Assembly: GCF_041381155.1 (NCBI RefSeq)
Contig: NC_091134.1
Location: forward strand, 41,189,338 to 41,253,337
DNA length: 64,000 bases
Source: Argopecten irradians
Lineage: Eukaryota; Mollusca; Bivalvia; Pectinida; Pectinidae
Direction of reading: 5' to 3'
Below, piece by piece: positions 11,012 through 21,605 of the stretch. Made by a program: the position numbers and the translations under genes. How positions within the stretch are numbered: the stretch's first letter is position 1; each line of letters starts with the position of its first letter. The notes beneath the pieces are model-generated. The model saw only the letters and a program-made list of their open reading frames with translations. It did no database searches and was not told where the DNA came from.

Positions 11012-14000
11012 ATGGACGCTTTACGTCGTGCGATGAAGAAGAGTCCCAAGCTGCGTGACGGTTTTGGGAAGTCCCGACACAAGAGTAAGTGTACATGTAA
11101 CACAAACTGTGACCCCCATGTCCCCACGGACAGTGACCAGTCGAGTGAGAGTGTGTAGTCCACTGACTGCGAAATTATTCACGGTGCTTTCTAGGGAGGG
11201 AGGTCAGTCGAGTTGTAAGTCTTAGGTTATAGTAGAACCCCTCCATAGGGCGTTACCAACGAATGTGTTTTCAATGAATGTGACGTTGTGTCAAATATTT
11301 ATCCTTTTAGGCCTACTTTAGTCTGACAGGTCTATATATATTCTACGTACAATGTTCTTTCAACAGTATTCGGTTTGATATATTAAAGTAAAAATTGACC
11401 TGGTGTTGTTAAACTAGGCCTATGTACATTTATATCCACCAGCAATCCATGATTATGTAACAGGCCATCAGTTGTTAATTAGACATGGGGCTATATCATA
11501 ATGAAATGGTATAACTGTTGCATATTTACTCGAATATCTCCTCAGTGTTATTAGAGTCTGAGATCAGAGGGTCAGGGTTTGAATACCAGTCTATGAAAAG
11601 GCATATATGTGAGGTCAGAAAGAAGGGACCCTAATTTTCTTGGAATCAAAAAGGTTGTAATTACTCTAAATGAAAATTAAGTGTATTTTCCAACTATCCA
11701 TTTTACATTCTCTTTCCATTCGCTTCATGTAGTCCACCAAGATATGTTTTTCCTTCTTGTTTGAAAATTTATTTTAGCAGGTTTGCTGTTTTAAATTGGA
11801 AACTATAATTTAATGAGTAAAATTATGTTGAATTTTAGATTATCATAGAATTGGTAAACAATATGCTAATGGTTAAAACTGTCATCATTTTAAGTTGAGA
11901 GTGGATTCATTATCTAATTGAACTTAAATTGTACTGGATCAACATCAATACCTGATCATGAGCTGTATACAAATAATTGTGTGTTGGAGAGATGATCAAA
12001 GATAGTGGGGATATCACATTCACAGCGCCATGTGACCATTGCAGAGTGATGATCAATAGATTTCTGGTGCTTATAAATCACATACAGTATCTGCAGGTCC
12101 CAAGTGTACTAAATTATTCTTATACCGGTTGCAAGCTAGGTGACATGACGAGTCAGTCTGTATATCTATAAGGACTTGTTATACATGTAACAGGAGTCTT
12201 TAATGAATTATGAATAAGAAGATTAAAATGAATTTGGTTATACATTTACAATTATTAGGATTGAATCATTCGGATTGAAACTTGCCTTTTCTTCACATTT
12301 AACAAAAGATTTATCAGTAATCTCAATGTAAAACTGATTGTTTTCTCTCTACATAGAGTTGACACAAATTTCCTTCCCATGTTCTTTACTTTTCAAATCC
12401 ATACATATGCATTTGTACATGCATGTAGGCAAAGATGGAACATAACGATGAAATTTGAAATTGAGTCTTTCTATATACATCAAGGCCTTGTATACGTGTA
12501 TCAATCCCACTAGAACTAGAAACAGCTTTTTCCAAGCCCCATGACAAGACAGTAATACCCCTTGGTCCAACCCTAGTCTGAATTATGCCTTCATTATATA
12601 AGTCTATAGGATTCTAATAGCTGAGTTTTTCTTCAGTTGTGAGCCACAACAGAGATTTAAGTCTATAATAATTTAATAAATGCTTATGATCTCAAGTATT
12701 TTTGTTATTCATATAAATCTTCAATTATGATGATATATTAATATTGCTATGGTTCTATATATAGATTAATTACTATTGTCGTAAATAGAGATTAATAGAT
12801 TGTTGAATTTAAACTCGATCTGTATATACCAGTACATATCACGAATGTCATGCATAAGCCATTTACGCATTTAGAAATATCTTGCATAAATTGTAATAAT
12901 TATAAATTTATAGGTATATATTCCAATTTTGTTTTGGTAGCTCTATATGTTACAATAAATAATTTATGTGTATACACACTATAGGTAGACATGAATAATT
13001 TGTGATGATAAAACTATATATCTAGTGCATATAAACTGGGGTTGTCGATGGCTGAGTGGTTATATTTAAAATGTCTCAAGATACCAATTCCAAGTGGGGC
13101 AGTCACCATTGCCAGGTACTGATGGCTGGTCGGGGTTTTTTCTCAAGGTTCTCAAATTTCTTCCACCAGCAAACCTTGATCATTGCAATTGGCTGTTCAA
13201 CAGTTGATATGATGTAAATGTACGTTAAACAAAAAAAATGTATACTGATATTAGTACATTACTGTTATGCCATATATCTACATATGTAATTTTGTAAACT
13301 GCCAATATATGAAGACATTAATAACAGGCTCATACATATGTAATTATCATCTATAATTATCTGTTGTAGAATTCATGCAATTGCAATATTATTTGCATAC
13401 AAGATGATTGATACATTTGTATTTCTCAGTTAAATATTATATGCTTCATGATCAGTTTCATTTGCTGAATTCACTATGTAGTTATTCAGTTATTTAGGAC
13501 ACTCTTTATAATGTAGGTGGAGTTCAAAGAGGAAAAGTGAACCATCATATGTAATTACGACTGTTTGCTGTTGTAGAGCTACCAGAGGGTTATAATGAGA
13601 ATAAGGAAGCTGTGAAGGACGGTTTGACATTCTATATGAAGTACCTAGGCTCGACACTGGTCGAGGAGGCAGACGATGGAGAGAGCTATGGGGATGGAGC
13701 CAGCACAAAAGCTGTGCAAAATATTGTCACCATGGTATGAGGATTGAAACTGTACCTTGTATCTTAATAGTAATGTATTGATTAGAAATCTGAGACTTGG
13801 CAGCTTGTCTCTCTTACAGCGCAAAGTTCAGGTGTCGGATGCTAAAAGTCATTACATTGTGTCTGTGCTTGTTAATAAGAAAGGAGAGTAATACTTGAAA
13901 ATCTTTTTTTATAAAAAGTCTCATTAACTTAGTTTAACTAAGTTTATTCTGAACACAGACACTAGCTGCCTCTATGTTCAGATCATAGGCAGTGGCGTGG

Positions 14001-17000
14001 GAAGATGAAACGTAATGGGGGGCAAAGGTCCTCAATATTTTGTAACCCCCCTCCACCCCTGCCGCACCTACAGGAGGAGGTTAATTCAACACACAACCAT
14101 ATATACTTAATATATACTTTTTCATATATCATTAAATGTAATCCTTTTACACATTTATAGACAGTGGGGTCGCTAAAAGGAAATTAAAGAATACGCAAAT
14201 TGGCCAAATTAGTGTGTGAGTACCGAAGACGCGAGATTTTGGGGTCTGGGGGTTAACCTCGGGGAAAATATTTCGATATAGAATGGCTGAGATGAGTTTT
14301 ACAATGTATTTTGATGATTTTGCTAGAGCCCGAAAGCGCGAGATTTTGGTGCTTGAGGGGTTCGGGGTCTCCCCTGGGAAAAAATATTACGATTTAGAAA
14401 GGCTAAGATGAATTTAACGTAGAACGAATGTATGTACCCGGCCTACTATACCTTTCGGCCGGGTACGAATTGGTCCCTATGTGTCGTAGTGGAGCACTGC
14501 CTCCGAAAATCACTCAGGCATAGTTTTCTATACTTTTTTGTATGTTTCCAATTATTTTATCCGTATACATGCATTTAGATATTATATTTGTCCAAAACAA
14601 ACATAACTACCATCCTTAATATCGACCGTACCGCTCACAAGACGTCAAATTCACAATTTGTGGACTTGCCGTATAGATTCCCTTCAGAAAGAGTTTCATA
14701 TGTATTATGTAAGAAAAATAATGCCTCGATGAGAATTAGATATTTTATGTGGTTCAGTTTTATTGCCTAGTAGGTAAGCGACCTAGGTAAACAAGTATGA
14801 TAAAAATGCAAACAAACGTTTAATAATGGTATGCATAATCATTACTTTGCTCCATTAGCAGTAATAGGCACCAATTGTAGCTCTAAAGACGACACCATTT
14901 TCTGTCAAAAAGTCTTTTGAGCTACAATATTGCAGCTAAGTTTAACGGTGCATTTTGATGAATTTGCGAGGAGGGGAGGGGTCGGAGGTCTCCCCCGGGA
15001 AAAAATATTACAATTTAGAATGGCTGAGATGAGTTTTTCGATGCATTTTCATGAATTTGCGAGTGCCAAAGGCGCGATATTTTGGTATTTGGGGGGTGCG
15101 GGGGCTCCCCCGTGAAAACAATTACAATTTAGAATGGCTGAGTTGAGTTTTAAGATGTATTTTAAAGCGTTCTTACCATAGTAATTTTTCGATTTAAAGT
15201 AACCTGCATTTAGAAATGATAATTGTGATAATTGTGTCGTCATATCAATGTGCAACCCTGCTCAATCTGAATATACCGGCTTCACACCATCGGCACATTG
15301 TTTTGTAACTCAAAATAATAATGAACTAATTGTCTTGCTAAGACATATAAACAAAGTAATCTTTTAAGAGACATTTTTTGAAATACAAATGTAGTACGTA
15401 GAATCCTTTAATGGAAATTTTTAGTGTAGTAGTTCATGTATATTGAATTTCAACTATTAAAGATTTGAACACTATGTGCTTGAATGTTTTAGGAAATGCG
15501 CCGCACAGCAGAAAATTTTTTAGAATGAAGTACAAAAAATGTGCAGGATGACCCTTTTTTCTTTCAAATATGCATTTTTAGAACATTTCAGTCAGCGAAA
15601 ATGGGGGAGGGGCAAAAAGACCTGTTTGCCCCCCCCCCTGCACCCCTGCTTCCTAACGCCCCTGATAGGTATATAGTCTGTACAAAAATACATTGTTATA
15701 GTTTACTATAAGGGAAAACACTATTTTATGGCGCATTTTTTGCTCAATTTTTATTGTAGAAACGAGTCAAATTGGTTAGGAATTATTAGCCTGAGATAGC
15801 AATTTTTAATATCATATCCACTTTGGTTCTGAGCGATTGTATAATCAAATACTATATGAAAATGAAAGAAGATATACATTGTAGATTTTGGGGGAGGGGG
15901 TCTAGTTTACTATAGTTTATATAGGGAAAAACAGATTTATGAGCATTTTTTTGCTCCAATTTTCATTGGAAATTGAGTAAATCCTGGTTAGTGAACTATT
16001 AGCTTGAGATGATGAATTTTAATATCATACTCAAAATTGGTAACTGGCCCCGGACACTCATTGGGCAGGACGAGGGCGGGGCTTAAAAAGGGGTCAAATA
16101 GCTAAACTTCAAAAAACTTCTCAAATATGAAAATGAAATATACATGTAGTTGTTTTCTTATGATAATACCTGGTACTCCACTCAGAGAATTTTTAAATTA
16201 AAATTCAGCAGAATTCATTGATCCAAATGATTTATTCTCTGTGTTTTACAACGATAACCTGATATTATTATATGGTACTAGTCTACTAGAGTTTGATCTA
16301 TTCACTAAATCTTTGTTAATGGTGAAACCTGTACTTTAATATTTATTTTTAAAAAATGGGATACAGCAATATGTAAGAATTCATTTTTTCGACCCTATAC
16401 AAGATTAGTTCTAAACTACCGGTATTAAATACGAAATATCATTCGTGTACATTTTTTTTTAGCTTGTGTATCTTTTGCAGGCAAAGGCATTGGGTAAAAA
16501 ACTGAAGAAGGTTGCTCTCACTGCATCACCCAATGGAATCCAGGTTATAGACATGATTTCTAAGGAAGTTCTCCAAGAAACCTCAATATACAGGTATTTT
16601 TCTGGCGTTAAGCAAAGATCAACACTTGTTCATGTTTTCTACCCTATAAGTAACACATACTGTTATCATAAACTGTCAGTATTCATCTACATTGTAGTTG
16701 AAAAAACAGTTTCCATCTTGTGCTTGATTTATTGACGAGATAGAATAATTGGTGAGATTTGAGTGATCTTATTACAGAAATATTCATTGATTATGAATTT
16801 TCAATTGATGTAATCCTATTCTTTATTTCAGAATATCATTTTGTTCAGCTGACAAAAACCATGATAAGGTGTTTGCCTATATGGCTAGAACAACCGTGAA
16901 TGAGACAATGGAATGCCATGCTTTCTTGTGTCCCAAGAAGAAACTGGTGAGGATAAATATAAATTATTTACTTCTTGTGATCATAACATGTTCTGTTGAG

Positions 17001-20000
17001 CTTATCTACAATCAGCTGATGATCATTTAGCATTCCAGTTTCTTTAATTACTAGGACTTTTCTGTGACAGTTGGACTGTAGTATATAGATAATACATTGT
17101 TAGTATTTTACAATACAAAGTTTTGGTGCAAGACAGGATCACAGAACACATGTACTCACCACACATACTTGTTACCAACATTAAATGAGTATAGCAGGAA
17201 ACCAAGAGATACCTAAATGTCGCTTTTTACTTTCAGGCACAAGCTGTCACATTAACAGTCTCAAAAGCCTTTGAACTTGCCCATGATCATGATTCAAATT
17301 GGGATAATGAAAAGGCAACCAAAACCAGTATGGTAAGTGTAGCTAGATCTTGTACACAGTTGTCATCAATATTGGTCTACTACTTAATATAACACTATTG
17401 TGTTTTGTACTTGTACATGATTGCACCTAAAGCTCTACACAATTATGCAGTTGTCATGCTGCTTGCGATTCTGCATCATAACTAGAACTGTCTCCAGAGT
17501 GGCCGACTAATACCCCCACTGCACAAATTTAGATATAAGTCCATTAATAGGGGACATTGCAGAACCCTTTATAGCTTACTCAACTCCCTTTTATGCCAGG
17601 GTTCTGTGTACCAAATGTTATCAAAATCTGTCAAGTAGTTAAGGAGGAGTTCATCGGACAAAATTATGTCTACTACAAACAGACGGACATCTTGATTCCA
17701 GTATACCCACCCCACCCCTTAACTTTGTTACGGGGGTGTATAATACTTTCATGGGCATTCAATATAGTTCAATCTCCATTAATACTTATTTGTCTTATTC
17801 ATAAAGCCTATAACTTCACATAGATTCATGTGTATCAGTATTAGATCTTGTTACATTTATTTACAGAATGAACACTCCAAGCAAAATACCTCCAGAATCT
17901 GTGATCCGAGTGTTAACCAAGCACCTGCCAATTCTATGACTTCATCCACCAACTCATCAGGTATGTATTCTCATGATCATCCTATAAAATTCCTCCATTG
18001 TATCCATTAGTCCTATGTTCCAGAAATTCTATAAATTTCCACCTGCTGTATATATCATATACTGGACTGATATTTTTCTGTTAAACATGTTTACCAGGTA
18101 TCCGGAGAAAAAATGGATGAAATTTGGTTGTCGGCTCTCATATACTTCAAAGAAAAGTAATACAAAGCAATGCTTACATGTGATTTGGATGTATATGCAT
18201 TTTGCAATCATCATTATTTTTTTATATTTTGAGAGCTTTAAATATGCCGTATTTTCCCTATTAAGAGTGCCCCCTCTAATAAGGGCGCCCCCACGTTTTT
18301 TGCTGAAAAAAATCAACTAATTTCATACAATTTTTGTGCCAGATTGTGACGGTTTGTCTTTGCAGGCGCTAGTGAAATACAGTTTCACATCAATCTGATG
18401 CTTAACAGATATCCAATCGGCTTGTATAAACACTAAATTTATTGCATTGGACAACTTAGCACATTTTTGCCAAGTATTTACACATAGAAACAGCGAGAAC
18501 GCCATGTTCAAAATAAAATATGTCACTTGAATGCCCCACACACTTGTATGGATGAAGACTAACTGGCAACAACATTTTAGCAATGTCTATACAGGTTTTA
18601 TGAATACTTACTGTAAATCTATGATAAAGGTTCCTAAATAACAGGAATATTATCATTTATAAGCATTTTATAGTGTATTCTTGGCGGTTTTTCCCATCTG
18701 CCACAAAATGACAGTAGCGATCGAAAGCACCATCCGCCATTTTGTGTACGCATGGTAAACAAACATTCTAGCATGAAATGCAATAATTCTGTGAAACAGA
18801 CATCTGTAACCAATGTTTAATACTTCTGGTGCATACATTTCTTCATTATTATGTAATTTCAATACTTACTTGACTTCAAAATGTGAGTTGGTTATAGTAA
18901 GTTTCAGAAAAATACGAAACTAAACGCAAGATGACTATAGTCTGTTTCAGAAAAATGGTCTCAAATAACGGCGCCCCCCTCAGCCATTTACCCGCGCCCG
19001 GCACCCTCATTAGGGAAAATACGGTAACTGTAATTTGAGCAACATATTCTATGCAGCTGAATATGCATTTAAATGCAATATTCCTTAATTTTTGTCAATA
19101 AAAAATGTTTTTGTATGTTACTTCAATGATGTAATCAATATAATTAATCCTGTTGATAGACTCCTCAGATATAACTATTCCAAAGTTAAGGAGTCCTGGC
19201 TCGAAATCTGTAGAATCGTCGTCCAACACCTCCGAAAGCGGAGAATGGGTAAGTATGCATATACAATACAAAGTTTCTTTTGCTCATCAGAAAATTAGTT
19301 TTTTAGTCACCTGAGAACAAAGTCTCAAGTGACCTATTCTAATCGCCTTTTTGCCGGCGTCCGAGTGCGTCCGTCGTGCGTCGTCCGTCCGTTCCCTCAA
19401 ATGTCCGTAAACAATTTACTTTTTCGACTTCTTCTCCAAAACTGCTGAAGCAATTTCATGAAATTTGCACAAACCTTCTTATGCATAAGGCCAAACAAAA
19501 ATGAGAATAATATGGTCCCCACCACCCCAGGGGGCTGTGGGAGTTGGGGCCACAAAAGGGGTAAAAATTGAGTAAAATTTCACAAATCTTCTTCTCTACT
19601 CACAGATGTGGTAGAAATCAAATACTCTTCATAGATAGAATGGTCTTAAGGTCCTTTACGACAATTTTATTGTTTTTATAGGGTGAATTATATGACCCTG
19701 GGGTACTCTAGTTTCGCCCCCTGGGGGAGGGGGTTAAGTTTACTATATTTAATATAGGGAAAACACATTTTTGCGATTATTAGGTCATTTGTAATAGGAA
19801 ATGAGTCAAATGTTGTCAAATTATCATATGAGATGGCCCATTTAATCCTAATTAACAAATTTTCTATGACTGACCCCCAGAAAGGTGGTCAATATGCATA
19901 CTCTTCTTCTAAAATTAGTTTTCAAATACTTTGATCATAATAATAGAAAGGTCTTAAGGTCCTTTACAAAAATTGTGAATTATATGACCCTGGGGTCTCG

Positions 20001-21605
20001 CGTTTCCCCCCTGGGGAGGGGGTCAAGTTAACTATAAGTTTTATATGTTAAAAAATTGGGGGGGAAAAAAAAAAAAAAAATCACATTATGCGTCATGTTT
20101 TGGCTCAATTTTCTTCTCATTGGGAACGACTCAAATTGGTAAAGGAATATATTAGCCTGAGATAGCAAATTTTAAATATCCATATCCACATTGGTCCTGG
20201 GCGACCCCCTGGGGGCAGAGGGGTTGGCGGGGCCTAAAAAAAAAGGGTCAAATAGGCTAAAACTTCAAAAATCTTCTTCTGAAATTCTGGAAATGTAGAA
20301 TCAAATACTTTTATTATAAATAGAAAGGTCTTTAAGGTCCTTTACAAAAATTGTGAATTAACTATGACCCTGATGGTCTCGCGTTTTCCCCCTTGGGAGT
20401 GGGGGTCAAGTTTACAATAGTTTATATAGGGAAAACACATTTATGAGCATGTTTTGCTCAATTTTCATTGGAAACGAGTCAAATTTGGTTAGAATTATTA
20501 GCCTGAGATAGCATTTTTTAATATCATATCCAAATTGGTCCTGGCCGACCCCCTGGAGGGCAGAGGGGTGGGGCTAAAACAGAATTGGGTCAAATCAGGC
20601 TAAAAGCTTCAAAAATCTTCTTCTGAAATTCTGGAAATGGTAGAATCAAATACTTTTCATAAATAGAAAGGTTTTAAGTCCTTTACAAAATTTGGTGAAT
20701 TATATGAACCCTAGGGTCCTCTCGCGTTTCCCCCTTGGGACTGAGGGGGGGTCAAGTTTACTATAGTTTATGTAGGAAAAACACCAATTAATGAGCATTT
20801 TTTGCTCACTTTTCATAGGGAAAGGTAACGAGTCAAACTTGGTTAGAATTATTGAGCTGAGGATAGCATTTTAATATCATATCCCATTGGTCCTGGACCA
20901 ATTAGTTTTTTGTTTTTAAATGAAAACGTAAATCCTTCTTTACCTAATCAAGCAAAAATACAGTGTGTATGTTGCAGATACACGCTTTACTCCCAATTTT
21001 GTAGTTTTAGGAAAATCTTAGACTTTGGAAATCAGAATCAATGTTTTTTTCCTATCTTTAATTTATTTCTTATCCTTAAACCTTCAGCAACATTTTGATG
21101 ATGAAGATACAGCTGCTGACAAAGCTGAAGACTTAGATGATGATTTTTCAAGGCAGGTGGATTATTTATTAATTTTACTTGATTATCTTTGTATTTTGCA
21201 TTTCAATATTTAAAAAAAAAAATCAAAGAATTTCTTAAATTATAACTATAAATGTTACCAACATTTTTTTCTTGTGAAAAAGAAACAAGCATTTCTATAA
21301 CAAAATGAAACAAAATTAAATTGAACTTTGTTCCATTGCTGTCTATTATTTATAGAGTTAAGTTCATTTATCTGCCAGATGAAATAAAGCGTAATGAAAC
21401 AAACTTTTGGTTGTTAACAAGATATTTATGTGTTTTATTGATTCTTTATAGACTGGCGGAGAACCGTGTGAAACCTGTGCATTCTCTAGGCAATAACTTG
21501 TGTCAGGATGACCTTGACGATAGTTTGACTCAGTATTTTGACAGTAACCGTTGTTTAGAAGAATTCTCAAGAACTAAATCCATGGAAGACCTTCTTTGCT
21601 TATGA
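11012..21605 (+). CDS. LDLRAP1: LDL receptor adapter protein 1-like (ARH family)
   Basis: Endocytic adaptor: its PTB domain binds FxNPxY tails of LDL-receptor family proteins and its tail recruits AP2. Exons: 11012-11084, 13577-13734, 16481-16593, 16832-16946, 17237-17332, 17867-17960, 19160-19248, 21088-21152, 21452-21605. All junctions are in phase, giving 318 residues (human 308). The start MDALRR aligns with human MDAL. PTB domain about residues 38-160 (KYLGSTLVEE, AKALGKKLKKVALTASPNGI, SIYRISFCSADK, HDKVFAYMAR, ECHAFLCPKKKLAQAVTLTV). Tail: LDDDFSRLAENR matches the AP2 beta-appendage motif FxxLxxxR (F266, L269, R273). I found no LLDLE-type clathrin box. The last intron uses a GC donor; a GT donor one codon later would put the last exon out of frame. 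GULP/CED-6 is less likely, because the ECHAFLC and AQAVTLTV blocks follow ARH. Confidence 0.93.
13035..13242 (+). repeat. tRNA-derived SINE
   Basis: Head GATGGCTGAGTGGTTA resembles a tRNA B-arm/D-arm promoter region. Then comes a body with GGTCGGGGTTTTTTCTCAAGG and CTTCCACCAGCAA, ending GTACGTTAAACAAAAAAAA with an A-rich tail. Typical composition of a mollusc SINE, moderately diverged, in intron 1 of the LDLRAP1-like gene. Confidence 0.7.
13990..15664. mobile_element. 1.7 kb non-autonomous TIR element with ATAGG duplication
   Basis: The left end begins CAGTGGCGTGGGAAG; the right end is the inverted CTTCCTAACGCCCCTG. ATAGG lies directly outside both ends (13985-13989, 15665-15669), a possible 5-bp target duplication. 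The CAGNGGCG start resembles hAT elements, which usually make 8-bp duplications, so the class is open. Inside are imperfect repeats of about 120 bp (14240-14420, 14935-15170) built on AATGGCTGAGATGAGTTT and CTCCCC.GGGAAAA. No transposase frame seen. Located in intron 2 of the LDLRAP1-like gene. Confidence 0.72.
14434..14466. repeat. Perfect 10-bp hairpin
   Basis: GTACCCGGCC (14434-14443) and its exact complement GGCCGGGTAC (14457-14466) around a 13-base loop, inside the TIR element. Confidence 0.85.
15690..16150 (+). repeat. Mollusc intronic repeat, two units
   Basis: Two degenerate units share AGTTTACTATA, GGGAAAACA, GCATTTTTTGCTC, CATTGGAAA, GAGTCAAA, TTATTAGC.TGAGAT and TTTTAATATCATA. The same unit forms the longer array at 19308-20905. 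Confidence 0.8.
17455..17762 (+). repeat. Dispersed 230-300 bp repeat, copy 1
   Basis: Starts at about AACTAGAACTGTCTCCAGAG and includes AATAGGGGACATTGCA, AGGAGGAG, GACAAA.TT.TGT, GATTCCAGTATACCC and a GGGGTGTATAATA end. Same family and orientation as 42715-42953. No coding potential. Lies in intron 5 of the LDLRAP1-like gene. Confidence 0.8.
18247..19024. mobile_element. TIR element with CCGTATTTTCCCT ends
   Basis: The left terminus CCGTATTTTCCCTATTAAGA and right terminus TCATTAGGGAAAATACGG are inverted copies, followed inward by matching GGGCGCCC stretches (GGGCGCCCCC at left, GGCGCCCCCC at right). About 780 bp, non-coding interior, in intron 6 of the LDLRAP1-like gene. Its CCGTATT tip recurs in the element at 22638-22828. 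Confidence 0.75.
19308..20905 (+). repeat. Tandem array of a mollusc dispersed repeat
   Basis: A head at 19308-19450 (GTCACCTGAGAACAAAGTCT; CGTCCGTCGTGCGTCGTCCG) is followed by about four degenerate units. Their landmark, ACCCTGGGGT then TCGCGTTTCCCCCT and GGGGTCAAGTTTACTATA, falls near 19700, 19986, 20366 and 20705. Units diverge by many small indels, so the array is old. It fills much of intron 7 of the LDLRAP1-like gene. The head looks like a common bivalve repeat (recollection, not checked). Confidence 0.8.
21153..21451 (+). other. GC-AG intron of the LDLRAP1-like gene
   Basis: Donor reads TCAAG|GCAGGT and acceptor TTATAG|A. Only this GC donor joins the flanking exons in frame, giving DDDFSR-LAENR. 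The GT six bases into the intron (CAG|GTGG) leads to a stop codon soon after the junction. Confidence 0.8.

Noticed and set aside
18015-18320. Overlapping frames of 101 and 95 residues on both strands
   Set aside because: They are intronic in the LDLRAP1-like gene and partly in a TIR element; low-complexity residues, no motif.
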